From contig JAMSLZ010000001.1 in the NCBI GenBank assembly GCA_026027325.1, positions 4,154,001 through 4,218,000 on the forward strand: a stretch of 64,000 nt of DNA, written 5' to 3'. This document shows positions 34,137-45,499 of the stretch, in pieces. Numbering within the stretch: the stretch's first letter is position 1; the number at the start of each line of letters is the position of its first letter. The notes under the pieces were generated by a model. It was not told where the DNA came from. It made no database searches and worked only from the letters and a program-made list of their open reading frames with translations. The translations under genes and the position numbers were made by a program. The stretch comes from Actinomucor elegans (taxonomy: Eukaryota > Mucoromycota > Mucoromycetes > Mucorales > Mucoraceae).

Positions 34137-35506
34137 CTAAAAAAGAACCACCTGCTTACCAGTGGCGAATCCTGAAATTCCCTGGTCAACAGACTGTTTC
34201 ATGGTTTCCTCATCCCACTTTACTTGAGTCCACTTGGGCTCACCAAGTTTACCTTGACTCATTAAACTAATAATGTCTTCTAACATGGCATAGCGTTCTT
34301 CTTGTGGGTGAATGTCAGCCCATTTAGATACCCAAAAGCCGTGGAAAGAGATATTCTTAAAGATAAGCAAAGATGCAGGTAACGATAACGGTTTTTTAGA
34401 CATTGCTCCATAAGTGACATATTGGCCATTGACACTGTAAGCACAGAAGGTTATTCAACATGTAATTATCACACAAACATTTATGAATTTACCCAAGATA
34501 TCTGGCCATTTCAGTTGCACTTTTGCCTCCAACGCAATTCAAGCCTAAAAGGGGTGATTTACCACCCACCCAGCTCTTGATTTGCTGTCTAGTATCATGA
34601 CTTCCAAGCACATCGTCTGTTATAACATGAGTAGCGCCAAGGTCCATCAATTCTTGACGAAGCGTATCAATTTCGGGTCTAAATAATTAGAATCAAATGA
34701 CTTAACGTTTAGCGTATGACTAACCTATTTCGCACTACATTGATTGTATTCAAGCCCCATGCTTTAGCAATCTGAATGACAGCTTGGCCAACCGCGCTAT
34801 TACCACCATTTTGAATAACGTAGTCACCTAGTTCAAATATAAGTAACTGTTCATCTGTTGGTTTCTTGAGGAAAAGAGTTTTTACCTTGCTTTAAATCGA
34901 CAAAATCTTTGAGCATTCTATATGCAGTGCAAGGGTTGACTGTAATGGTTGCTTTTTGAATCATGGACACGTTATCTGCAGTAGGCAACAACTGGAAATC
35001 CGAAGCTGGGCCGGCTGCGTGCGTTCGCCAAGTACCGTAACCGGTTTTGGCCATTACAACCTGGTCTCCTACCTTGAGTGACGCGACATTATCACCTACA
35101 GCAACAACCTCTGCAAGACCTTCATTACCGCCAACAGCCAATAATTCGTCTGCATTATCACCCAACTGTTGAAATTTGGGTTTGATAGGATAGGCGCCTT
35201 GAATCATGTTTACGTCGGCTGGGTTAATAGGTGACGCGAGGAATTTGACGTGTACCGTATCTGGTGTTAATGCTGGCAAACGATAGGAATGCCATCTATG
35301 ACACATGATCAGTTTATTACGAGGCGCATTTAATATGATGCTTACTTTAATACTTGAGAAGGCTGGCCATAATTTGAATATACCATAGCACTTGCAGTAA
35401 TATCAGATTTGCCAGAATAAGAACGACGGACGATCCATTTGACACACTGCTTCTGCTGCTGCTGCTGTTGCTGTATTCTGAAAATTGAACGTATCAAGAG
35501 TCCCAT
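34137..35506 (-). CDS. ETR1: Mitochondrial trans-2-enoyl-ACP/CoA reductase
   Basis: Five exons (35506-35346, 35295-34886, 34827-34725, 34678-34493, 34434-34137) with introns of 46-58 nt; 385 residues, the family's usual size. It performs the last, NADPH-dependent reduction of mitochondrial fatty acid synthesis, which feeds lipoic acid. A basic N-terminal presequence contains seven consecutive Gln and '[13 protein letters not shown]', fitting a matrix-targeting signal. The zinc-free MDR fold shows '[19 protein letters not shown]', with the Tyr that is catalytic in Etr1p/MECR. Further segments are '[15 protein letters not shown]', '[13 protein letters not shown]', the Rossmann segment '[19 protein letters not shown]' and '[18 protein letters not shown]'. 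It is divergent from the Lon gene. Confidence 0.93.
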
Positions 35507-35798
35507 GTTTGCTTCAAAGTTGAAGAAAAAGAGAAAACACTAGCCCTCCAACCAGATCTTCGTCATCCGTCTATCATACCAGTCACAGGCATAACGTTTT
35601 AAGCGGGGTAAGCAGTCAAACACTTAGCAGCCTTATAAGGTTATTCATCGTCTGGCAAGTAAATGATAAGGGGCATATTAAATCAAAGGAAAAGATCAAC
35701 ATAATAACAAAAAAGCAGGTCGCTCCTAATAGTATTTATACTCGTTTCACTGAGTATTTGACTTGTTTTTCTGTTGTTGTTGCTTTTCTTTATCAAAT
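35507..35798. promoter_or_regulatory. Bidirectional promoter, ETR1 / peroxisomal Lon
   Basis: Only 292 bp separate the ATGs of the divergent reductase and Lon genes. The tract has TATTTATAC (35733-35741) upstream of Lon, AAGGGGCATATTAAA near 35671-35685 and a CTTTTC-rich leader before the Lon ATG. Shared control of mitochondrial fatty acid synthesis and peroxisomal quality control is possible but inferred only from distance. Confidence 0.5.
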
Positions 35799-38700
35799 AT
35801 GAACTCTTCCTCTATACCTGTTTCATTACCCATACTGCCTTTAGTAAACTATGTCTTGCTTCCCTCCATTGTCACAACACTGACTGTATGTCGATCTGAA
35901 GGAGAGAGGCTTCTCAAAGGATCTATACCCTATATCGTGTGTATTCCATTACATAAAACTGACTCACAAAAACCTGATACAATGGATCTGAGCCAGTTGT
36001 TTCATTATGGCTGCGTTGCTCAAGTACTCCACTGTGATCAAACCATCCCAGACCAATGTACGCTCAAGGTCAAAGGTATCTGTCGATCGCGTATACGAGA
36101 TATAACCTCTGTGGATGGCGGTGTCACCAACGAAGCACTTTTGGAGCATTACCCAGATACAACGCCTGAAGATGCAATGAAACCAGAAGAAATGGTGATA
36201 TTCCAATCTCTATGCCGTGCTTATGTCAGCAAGATGCGTCTCATTGGTGTTTCTGCTCATGTCTTGGAACAGTTGAATTTGGTATTGGAGCGATGCCATG
36301 TATCGCACGCGGCGAATTTATTATTATGTGTGACAGATACTTCGCTGGATGATAAGTTACGTGCCTTAGAAATCTTGGACGTAAAAGTGAGACTGCATGA
36401 AGTGAATCACGCGGTAAGCCGCTATTTACAGGTATACCTTTTTGATATGATTAGCTTGGAATTTCTATTTATGCATATCCCCTTACAGATGATTAACACT
36501 AGTGCGGCAAACCAAAAGAATGATATGGCATTTGATCATATCCGAAGAAGATTTTATATTCTTCAAGAGGTACATTATGTTGGAATAGTTTCAAGACGAG
36601 CACATTACTTATAATGATACATCTAGCTAAATTCAGTCGCCATGGAGAATACAGAGAACTTTATAACACTAGAAGGCAATCAACAGCATCATTTTAGTAC
36701 GTTACCCGAGGATGATGAAGAGATACTGGACCTAGTAGCCAAGCTAAACAATGCCAAGCTGCCTGAACATGCTATAATTGCTGTAAAACGTGATCTGAAC
36801 CGACTACGCAAACTGCCCCCATCTTCATCCGACTCTGCAGTCTTGCGGATTTACATGGAATATATTAGTGATCTACCTTGGTCCTCCTTGGATAGCAGTG
36901 AACTCAACTTGTTATCCGTAAAAAAACAACTTGATGCTGATCATTTTGGGTAAGATCCACTTCATCAAATTAATATATCATATATATATTAATACATTTT
37001 GTAGTATTGAACAGGTCAAGAAACGAATCCTAGAGTACTTGTCAGTGTTAAAAGTAAAGAAAGATGCAACTCCACCTATTATTTGTTTCGTGGGACCTGT
37101 AAAGTAGTATAGAAAAAGATTATATGGCAAATATTGACAAAATGCAGCCAGGTGTCGGGAAAACGACTTTAGGTAAATCAATTGCATCTGCTTTGCAGAG
37201 AAAGTTCCACCGCTTATCTTTAGGTGGTGTTCGTGATGAGGCTGAGATAAGGTAAGCTGCATGATTGAAATAAGTGAGCTATCGACTCATTCATACACTC
37301 TCATAATAGAGGACATCGACGTACTTACGTTGGAGCATTACCAGGCTTGTTAATACACGGTATGCGACAATGCGGTGTACAGAATCCCGTCTTTTTATTA
37401 GGTATTCCACTAGCTAGGTTTCATTTCTAATAAGCTAAGAAAAAAGCTAAAATATTTTTTTTTTATATAGACGAAATTGACAAACTGGTAACAAACTCAA
37501 ACCAAGGCGACCCTGGTAAGGAGATCTGACCTTTTTGGTTTTATGTCTAAACAATGACTTACATGCTTGTTTGTGTGTTTAGCTGCTGCATTGTTAGAAG
37601 TACTTGATCCCGCGCAGAATTCAACTTTTAACGATCATTTCATCAATATCCCCTATGATTTGTCTCAGGTACTCTTTATTGCCACGGCCAACTCGCTAGA
37701 CACAATTCCGCGACCGTTGCTGGACCGTATGGAGGTCATTCATCTGGACGGTTACACGTTTAATGAAAAACTGCATATTGCACAAACGCATCTGATACCC
37801 AAACAAATTGAAGCACACGGCCTATCCTTTCTAGGCTTGGATATACCCGAACACGTAGTATTACAATTAGCAGAAAGATACACGCGCGAAAGCGGCGTGC
37901 GTGGACTGGAAAGGTTGGTAGCAAATATATGTCGATACAAGTGCTGCGAATACACGGATTTGGAAGAGTCGGGTAAAGCAGATCAATTCGATAGAACAGT
38001 CTATGTGCATGAATTGGAGCATATTTTGGGTGTACAGTATTACATTCCTGTTGGAAATATTCATACTGAATGTTTTTTTTTTGTGTGTGTGTGTATATAT
38101 AGGCTGAACCTTATGATAACGATGCAGTAGAATCTTCCGAAGAAATTCCAGGTATCATTACTGGCCTAGCATACTCTGGAAGTGGTAATGGAGGCATCAT
38201 GATGATCGAAGCAAACTATATGCCTGGTAGTGGCCAATTAAAACTTACTGGTAAAAGAAAAAACCAAAATTATAGTTTAAATACACTTGCTTATCCAATC
38301 CAATTAGGATCCTTGGGTGACGTGATCAAGGAATCAGCACAACTGGCCGTATCTTGGATTAAAGCGAACGCTTTCGCTCTGAAATTGACCAGCTCACCCA
38401 AAGAAGATTTGTTTCGAGATATCGATCTTCATATTCATATGCCGAGTGGAGCAGTGCCTAAAGACGGCCCTTCAGCAGGTATCACAATGGCCACTTGTCT
38501 TGTATCTCTCTTGTCAGGTCATTGTGTATCGCGCACAACGGCGATGACAGGCGAAGTAACGCTACGTGGCCAAGTCCGCCCGGTCGGTGGAATCAAGGAA
38601 AAAGTGATATCAGCTCATCGAGCTGGGATCCGAAAAATTATTATTCCTGTTGCCAATAGACGTGATATCATCAAAGATATTCCTTTGGAAATACGTAAAG

Positions 38701-38801
38701 AAGTATCGTTTGTGTATTGCAAATCTATGTGGGATGTCATCGAGGCTGCCTTTGAAGAAAACGCACTTCGATGTGAGCCTAGGTTTATTAGTAGCTTATA
38801 A
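35799..38801 (+). CDS. LONP2: Peroxisomal-type Lon protease (AAA+ / Ser-Lys)
   Basis: Nine exons: 35799-36431, 36489-36569, 36627-36949, 37005-37098, 37148-37251, 37310-37401, 37471-37515, 37583-about 38049, 38103-38801; about 845 residues. The Lon N domain starts '[14 protein letters not shown]'. The AAA+ core has Walker A 'GPPGVGKTT' split by an intron, '[19 protein letters not shown]' across another, Walker B 'VFLLDEID' and '[17 protein letters not shown]'. The protease domain has the nucleophile in '[10 protein letters not shown]' and the Lys in '[14 protein letters not shown]'. There is no mitochondrial presequence, and the C-terminus is Ser-Ser-Leu, a PTS1-like tripeptide, both pointing to peroxisomes. 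It degrades damaged matrix proteins. The exon 8 donor is uncertain: GGT|GTACAG (38031) or CCT|GTTGGA (38049), both in frame; the second keeps the family's aromatic-rich stretch. Confidence 0.9.
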
Positions 38802-39150
38802 AAAAAAATCCTAATTCATTCATGTTATCCCGCAATCGCCGAGATTTCAATAGATAACGTAATAAAATAGAGTTTTGACTATTTCAAAGAAAATAGTTTA
38901 CTTGATCTTTTGTACGATAATCATCTTTTTATCAATCAATCTATCAGCTTATTGTATCTACCACTGCTATCGGCTTTCAATTTTAGTGACGCCGTTGTAC
39001 GAAAATGTCTACATAATGTTGCTGTTTTATCACTATGATCGAGAATTTCAGTTAGGCAAAAGAAGTAGGCATATTCCGGTTATCAAAATCATAAACAAGC
39101 ATATGTGTAGCATATATTGAATGTCATAGGAGGCAACTTGCGATTTTGCG

Positions 39151-39232
39151 CAATAAAATAACTCATTCTAGACATGGATTACTAACCAGGTGCGACATTA
39201 GACGCAGATCGACCGAGAGATCTATGATAAAA
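39151..39232 (+). repeat. Best plus-strand copy of the dispersed ~80-bp repeat
   Basis: AATAACTCATTCTAGACATGG, then ATTACTAACCAGGTGCGACATT, then AGACGCAGATCGACCGAGAGATCTATGATAAAA. It contains all blocks seen in other copies in order and is the best place to seed a consensus. Confidence 0.5.
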
Positions 39233-39840
39233 TTGCAATGCTTTATCAAATCGCCCAACTGAGAATTTTGGACTCTATAGTGCCTGAGAATTGAAACTAT
39301 AGTATTGATGACGAGTACACCATTTCAATTTATCTTTTTGAATTGTTATGCAGTTATAGTATTAACTATCTCTACGAGAGAGCAGGATGCTTTATATATT
39401 CTCCGGAAATCAATAATATCTTTCTTATTAAACTAGATAGGGTTATTTGATTTCAAATAATTTTGCTGAAAGCTATGGACCAAATGGTCTGATTCCTACT
39501 CACTTATGAGATATGCTGTCTTTATTCCGTCACACCATGAGCAGGTCGAAATAGGTCAATGTTTAGTGAGCGAAAAAAAAAAGAATCAATATAGGTCAGC
39601 ATATAGGTGCTAGATAGATTGTATGAGCATATTATCGAGGAGGATATGCCAGGGAAAAAATTATAATCAAGCATGATTAATGCGCCTGAATTTTCATAAC
39701 CACAAAAAATTGAATCTAGAAGCTGGCTGGTTTTAAACTGCCATAAAAAGTTTATGATTGGAGGGTTTTTGAGACCCAAAGCCATAGCTCAGATAGTAGA
39801 GAGGGGTCACACCACCCAACCAGCCAGCATGAGATCTAGG

Positions 39841-39847
39841 TATAAAA
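39841..39847 (+). promoter_or_regulatory. TATA box of the F-box gene
   Basis: TATAAAA lies 72 bp before the ATG at 39913, followed by a T/C-rich leader (TTTTTTCTTTCTTTTTC) typical of fungal promoters. Confidence 0.5.
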
Positions 39848-39912
39848 AGCAGCTCATTATTTGACTATTTTTCATCATTTATCATTTTTTCTTTCTTTTT
39901 CTTTTCAAATCA

Positions 39913-40875
39913 ATGATTCAGAAACTTCCTCTTGAGGTTGTGACTCAAATAGCCAGTAACATACCCTTGGAAGATGCTGGTGAATTTGCCAGAACCTGTC
40001 AGAAATGTTATTTTGCAATTTTGCCACATATTTGGCACCGCCTCTCGCTACATAACACAACAGAGCTCAGTCTCATTGCAGAACGTTTACAATCCAATGG
40101 TCTATGGGCTCAACGAGCTATTCAGTTTGTGCGATATGTATCGCTCACCGGCTCAAAAAAAAACACAAAGATGTCTTCTACGTTGGCTGCGCTGATGTTT
40201 GGCATCGCTTCCTCACCGCAACAGCAAGCAATAGAAGACAATAGCATTCATGCTATTGCATCACACGAACGAATTGGAGCCTTTGGACGCCGTATATTAC
40301 AGCTGTTCCCTGGTGTTACAAATCTTGTATTTGATTTTGCAGAAGCCGTCAAGAACTTTTACTCGAGTTCTCCGCTGCCACCCATGGATGAGACAACAAA
40401 AGACGATGAGCGACTGCCGTATTCCGGCTCTGTAGCTTTAGTCAATTACAAAGCAGATAACACAAAATTCATGCACTATTTACTGGCGCCATTTAGAAAA
40501 ACATGCCATCTCAAGGTGCAAGCACTGCCGGTGATATCTTTTTGTGATGATATCGATGAATCCATCTTGACAAACGAAGATATTGCTGACTTGGCCACGT
40601 TGGGCTTCCATCATCTGAGAAAGCTTGAACTTTCTTATCTGGGTTCTGAAGTTCAGTTGGATACATGGACCAAATTGCTGAAAAGCTTGCCTCATCTCAA
40701 AGATTTGGATTTGCGATGGATTTTTCCACCGAATAAGCAAGAGTTTGAGCTAATATGTCAACTATTAAAGAACGAAAGCGCCCTTTATCCAGATTATATC
40801 GAATCAAAATCAAATATTATGCAGGCTCGGTTTATTCGACAGCAACGGCAAGAAATTACTGTCAATGGCCTTTAA
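39913..40875 (+). CDS. F-box protein
   Basis: One exon, 320 residues. An N-terminal F-box spans about residues 1-45: 'IQKLPLEVVTQIASNIPLED', then 'FARTCQKCYFAILPHIWHRL', with the LP..V and the spaced aromatic/Trp pattern that contact Skp1. The rest is helical with one leucine-rich-like stretch ('FHHLRKLELSYLG', 'LPHLKDLDLRWIFPP'), which may be degenerate LRRs for substrate binding. It probably serves as a receptor of the SCF ligase, whose cullin scaffold is encoded at 10701-13427. Mucoralean genomes carry many such intronless F-box/LRR genes (general knowledge). The substrate is unknown. Confidence 0.8.
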   Translation: MIQKLPLEVVTQIASNIPLEDAGEFARTCQKCYFAILPHIWHRLSLHNTTELSLIAERLQSNGLWAQRAIQFVRYVSLTGSKKNTKMSSTLAALMFGIASSPQQQAIEDNSIHAIASHERIGAFGRRILQLFPGVTNLVFDFAEAVKNFYSSSPLPPMDETTKDDERLPYSGSVALVNYKADNTKFMHYLLAPFRKTCHLKVQALPVISFCDDIDESILTNEDIADLATLGFHHLRKLELSYLGSEVQLDTWTKLLKSLPHLKDLDLRWIFPPNKQEFELICQLLKNESALYPDYIESKSNIMQARFIRQQRQEITVNGL

Positions 40876-41063
40876 TGATGATCTCCTGCTTTTAATTGTA
40901 AATATCTGTTACTTGTATTGCTTTATAACTAATTCCGTATCTACCCTTCCCTGTTGAATAACATTCAATACTCCGTTGCTTGCGAGAAAAAATGTGTGCT
41001 ATATAATAAGATGGCATTCACGTAGAGTATATCCATTGTAATTTCGCTTAATAAAGGTTAATA

Positions 41064-41067
<4 letters not shown>

Positions 41068-41109
<42 letters not shown>
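41068..41109. repeat. 42-base poly(A) run
   Basis: An uninterrupted run of 42 A's, the longest homopolymer in the window, about 190 bp after the F-box stop. It could be the 3' end of a retroposed copy, but no flanking duplication or source gene is visible. Assembly length error is possible. Confidence 0.9.
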
Positions 41110-41113
<4 letters not shown>

Positions 41114-41272
41114 AGGACGTTATTTTCCCGCCTAAAAATAAGTAATAAGAACTCACTCGGGTCTCGATCATGTTTCTTTTAAAATGAAAACTTCTATTTA
41201 GAATACCCTTGACATATCTTTTCTTTAATAACACCTCGGTGTATGTGTGTGTGGTAGCATGCGCTTGATCGA

Positions 41273-41337
41273 TGGAATAACTCGTTTTGAGCATGTACTC
41301 ATCAAATGCAACATTTGACAGAGATGGACGAGATCAC
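41273..41337 (+). repeat. Copy of the dispersed ~80-bp repeat
   Basis: GGAATAACTCGTTTTGAGCATG, then TACTCATCAAATGCAACATTTGAC, then AGAGATGGACGAGATCA. It matches the order ACTCATTTTGAGCATG / GCGACATTTGACCGAGATC. Confidence 0.45.
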
Positions 41338-41939
41338 ACGAGACAAAAAATATGTCATGCTAATTTTGTAACAACTTGAGGCTAAGATATTAACCGAAAA
41401 ATATAAAAATAAATAAAGATCTACCAAAATATGAGAGCAAATACATACTTTAATTTATTAACCAAGTTTATAAAAAATGCAATTCTCTTTCGAATACTAT
41501 ATGCTTTGTAACGGAATGAAAAGAAAATTCCTGTTTTAAAAAATAAAAACGATATGAGAATCCAAATTGTTTAAAGGTTTTCTACTTTATTGTATAGTTA
41601 TGGAAATAAGCATAGTAAATAAAACGTTTTGTTCTATATGGTTCTTAAATTTCAAGATCTTATTGTAGTTTATTGATTGATCCGATATACAATTTTTTAA
41701 ATAAAGTACCATTTTTCAAAAAGCCCAAATTTCGCCTCAAAGTCTTCAGCGCTTTGTATTGGCCAGCGGTAAATAAAACGCCAGCAGAGAAACGCGTCAC
41801 ATTGACCGTCCCATTTTTTTTCTCGAAAAAATTCATCCATCAAGCATTTTGACACTTTAGGTGTGGGCATCGTGTAATAGCATTTTAGATTAACTCCCAA
41901 CCATTTCAACGGAAAACAGCCCGCATTTGCAACACAATT

Positions 41940-44444
41940 ATGGAAGTTCATCGTTGCCGATTTGTCGAATACCAACCTGCTGCTATCAATGCGCTTGATT
42001 TTACACCTGCTACCGTCACCAACACTCGCCTTGCTGTCGGTAGAGCCAACGGCAATATTGAGATCTGGGATCCTACTTTTAATTACAGACTTGAAAAAAC
42101 TTTACCTGGTGGCGAAGACTTGTCTGTTGAAAGTGTTGCTTGGGCTCACCAATCCGTCGTCGCTAACCCAGATCCCGAGGATACACCCGAAGATCTTGAA
42201 AAAGAATTGGCCTTGTTACTGGAAAAGCCTCCTCGTCTCTTCTCTTCCGGTTTGAATCCTTTTATTATCGAATGGGATACAACAACCATGACAGCTAAAG
42301 TATGACAGTAAAAAAAAAAAAAAAAACTGTTTTTTTATTTTACTATTATTCTCGAGATTAACCTTGTTTAAAAATAGAGATCTTGTGATTCAAATGGTGG
42401 TGCTGTTTGGTGTTTAGCTGTCAACAGCAAAGGTACTCGTTTGGCAGCAGGCTGTGAAGATGGTTGTATTCGTATGTTTGATATTGCAGATGGAAACCTC
42501 GAGTTTATTCGCAGCTTTGAACCTCAAAAGGGTCGTGTTTTGAGCGTTGCATGGGCACCCAATGATGAATATATTGTTTCCGGTGGATCTGATTCCGCTA
42601 TTCGTACTTGGAACCCTCATACTGGTCGCACTATTCATCGTATGACGGTAGCCAAGAACCGTAAGGAGCAGACCTTGGTTTGGGCTGTTGCTGCCATCAA
42701 GTAGGTTGATTGTTTTCATTCCGAGACAAGCAAAGTGATTTATATGTATATATGTTTTATTATATAGAGGTAACACCATTGTCTCTGGTGATTCTCGCGG
42801 TGCCATGACATTTTGGGATAGTAAGATGGGTACAGTAAAGCAATCGATTCGTGCTCACGGCGCAGATGTCCTTTGTATTGCTGCTTCAAAAGACGGTAAC
42901 CAAGTGTTTTCTTCCGGTGTGGATCGTAAAATCACAGCATTCCGCCGCGCTGATAAAAAAAACAACGCTAACAAAAAGGGTGATATTGTCAATGACTGGA
43001 TCAATGTTGGAAGTCGTAGATATCATTGGCACGATGTACGCGCACTTGCGCTTGATGAAAGACCCAAGGTCAATTCGATTGTATCTGGTGGTGTAGATGT
43101 TGAACTGGTTGCTTGTCCTGCTGTCGAGTTTCCCAAATTGATTCAGAACAGATTGCCACCTTTCCCTCACAAGTATATCGTATCCATGTCTAAATCACAG
43201 AAATTGGTCATGTCAGCCTTTTTCAATTCTATATCACTTTGGAGATTGGGTCAAGCCGAAAATGTAGATACTAGTGCAAAGCACCCTGCTCTTCCTGAGA
43301 TGGTTCAACCTCACCAATTAGCGTTAGAACTCAAATTAAAGCCTGATTGCAATATCACTTCAAGTGCGTTATCTGAAGATGCCAACTGGATTGCTGTTTC
43401 TGATGTTGAAAATGTCAGACTCTTTAGAGTGAACCAAGGGGTATAGTTGTATTATTATGCATGAGTAATGAAGTCGAACTAATCGTTACTTATAGTCTGA
43501 ACCCGGTCAATTAGAAGTAAAGAAGCAAAGATCTTTTGAAAGAGAGTTGAATACTTATTTGGGATCTCATAAAGCCGCTCCTGGTGCTCATCATGTTCTG
43601 TTTACACCTGGTTCCGATAAACTTATCCTTGTCACAGCTGAATCTCGTATCCTTATTGTGGATCTTACAGGTTGGGAGGATGGATCGTTTGAAGTCTTGC
43701 GTGAGTTTGGTCATCATCGTGGATTAGACAGTGAAGGAAATAGTTCAGACGATCATGCTGTTGCTACAGTTGTGTCAGTAAGCGTCAGTTCTGATGGCCA
43801 ATGGTTAGCAACTGGAGATGATGAGAACCGTATCCATGTATTCAATTTAGATAACCTAAAGGTAAGTTCTGTAATAAAATATAAAAAAGGGCATTTACTA
43901 AAAAAAAAAAAAAAAAAAAAACTCTCTATTGACATAGCATCACCTTAAACTTCCTCAAGGATCTATCCCTCATACAGCATTGTCATTCAACCAATTCCGA
44001 CCAAATGAGCTTCTGGTAGCTTTAGCTACAAATGCATTCTATATCTATGATGTCGAACATAAACGATTAACCAATTGGTCCAGTACACATCAAGACATGT
44101 CAAAATGTAGACTTTTAGAACAGAGAGACCGTATTCGCGGCGCCATGTATAACCCAGCAGACAAAAACAAAATGATTTTGTATGGCAGTACATACATGTG
44201 TCTTGTGGACATTCAAGATAAACCTGCTGCCAAGAAGCTGGGCAAGAGAAAGAATACTACAGAAGTTGTGAAATCTCAAACAAAATCTGAGGATGAGATC
44301 CATGTTTCTATCTCTTACCAGTACCAACAAATCCTATCTTGCGATTTCATTGGAGAGAATCAAATGGTGATGATTGAACGACCCAAGTTCAGTGTTCTTG
44401 AAAACCTACCACCTTCTTTCTACAAGGCTCATTTCGGTGCATAA
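41940..44444 (+). CDS. UTP4: UTP4 / cirhin, t-UTP subunit of the small-subunit processome
   Basis: Five exons (41940-42299, 42378-42700, 42768-43440, 43496-43861, 43938-44444); 742 residues. It is a WD40 protein of two propellers. It starts 'VHRCRFVEYQPAAINALDF' with 'LAVGRANGNIEIWDP', then 'RLFSSGLNPFIIEWD', 'GRVLSVAWAPNDEYIVSGG', 'IVSGDSRGAMTFWDSK' and 'RRYHWHDVRALAL', in the order typical of Utp4. In the nucleolus Utp4 belongs to the UtpA (t-UTP) complex that binds the 5' external spacer and starts 18S pre-rRNA processing. The C-terminal part has a basic insert (AAKKLGKRKNTTEVV), a possible nuclear signal. The gene is convergent with the ACBD6-like gene, 48 bp apart. Introns 1 and 4 have long A runs near the donor side. 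Confidence 0.9.
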
Positions 44445-44492
44445 TCATAATATCAATAATAAAAGTGTTTGTAGAATAATAATGTACTTTTA

Positions 44493-45499
44493 TTATACTG
44501 AAATTTGTTGCATAAATGATTCATCAGCTTGTTCAAATGCTGTCTTGCCTTCAGAGTCTAACAATGTCGTATCGCATCCTTTTTCAATCAAGTATTGAGC
44601 GGTACTCACTTGATCTGATATACAAGCTAGCAAATTTGAATGAATATCACGTTCTCTCTCTCTCTCTCAAAAAAAGGTCTAAAACAAATGACACTTACCC
44701 AAGTGAAGTGCAGTATCTTCATCGTCCGTTCTTATATTAAGATCTGCTCCAGCGTCAATTAGTGCTTTCACAATGTCTAAATATCCTCTATCAGCAGCGA
44801 TATGAAGTGCAGTTAAACCATCCTCTTTTGTGTTGATCAATTCAGGATTCTCTTTCAATAATATAGATAGTTTGTCCAGATCATTCAATCGCGTATATCC
44901 AAAGATGTCTTCAGACTCTCTATCATGAGTTCTCTTATTTAGACACTCTCTATTTAGCAAAAAGAAAAAAAAAGACTAGTACTTACGGCTCATCTTCTTC
45001 CACAACCATTGAGCTCACTGCGTTGCTACCTAAACCCTCACCTTTCTAAGATAATATAGTTAGTACATATACAAATAATCTGTGGCCTTGAAAAGCGTGC
45101 TTTACCTTGATATCTTCTGGGGATGGAATGTATTCGTATTCACCTTGACGAGACCATCCTACCTTGAGATTCTCTACGCCTTCAATATACAAGTTTCTTG
45201 CTTCACGAAAGCTGAGGCCCTTGCAGCTTTGCCAGGCGTCATACTTTGCACGGCCGACAAATTCAAACAATCCTGGCTTGGGTATATTACAATCACCAAT
45301 AGTTGCTTGTTTAAAAAGTCCATAAAACTGTCAAAGATCCGAAATTAGATCTAAAATCATCTTTGGGACGAGTGTCGTATTAATCATTTCGAGCACATCT
45401 TACATGGAGCTTTTTATCATTAGCCAATGGGATATCATGTTGACTCATGTACGTAAAGGCCTGCTCGAACCATTGATCGTCTTGACAAATTTCGTCCAT
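44493..45499 (-). CDS. ACBD6: Acyl-CoA-binding domain + ankyrin protein (ACBD6-like)
   Basis: Five exons (45499-45404, 45327-45106, 45045-44987, 44949-44699, 44626-44493); 253 residues. The N-terminal ACB domain has 'WFEQAFTYMSQHDIPLANDK', 'FYGLFKQATIGDCNIPKPG' across a splice, and 'FVGRAKYDAWQSCKGLSF', the residues that hold the acyl-CoA head group. A linker 'GLGSNAVSSMVVEEDE' matches the human ACBD6 linker in position. Ankyrin repeats follow ('DGLTALHIAADRGYLDIVKA', then 'DEDTALHLACISDQVSTAQY'). ACBD6 binds long-chain acyl-CoA and supports N-myristoylation and lipid remodelling (established for the mammalian protein). Intron 3 is only 37 nt, the shortest here. The frame is open upstream of the chosen ATG, so a longer N-terminus cannot be excluded. 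Confidence 0.88.

Larger units (their letters stand above)
38802..39912. other. Intergenic spacer
   Basis: A 1.1 kb AT-rich spacer with one clear copy of the dispersed repeat (39151-39232) and a possible diverged partner near 39478-39520 (TGGTCTGATTCCTACTCACTTATGAG). A TATA box at 39841 serves the F-box gene. No other element was seen. Confidence 0.45.
40876..41939. other. Intergenic spacer
   Basis: A 1.1 kb spacer with a 42-base A run (41068-41109), a (TG)n run near 41240-41252 and a plus-oriented copy of the dispersed repeat (41273-41337). The sequence just before the UTP4 start (41697-41939) is more GC-balanced and has an open minus-strand frame, which I take as chance. No gene was seen. 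Confidence 0.45.

Noticed and set aside
41697..41975. Minus-strand 92-codon frame overlapping the UTP4 start
   Set aside because: It overlaps the UTP4 first exon antisense, lacks domain-like sequence and lies where a promoter is expected.
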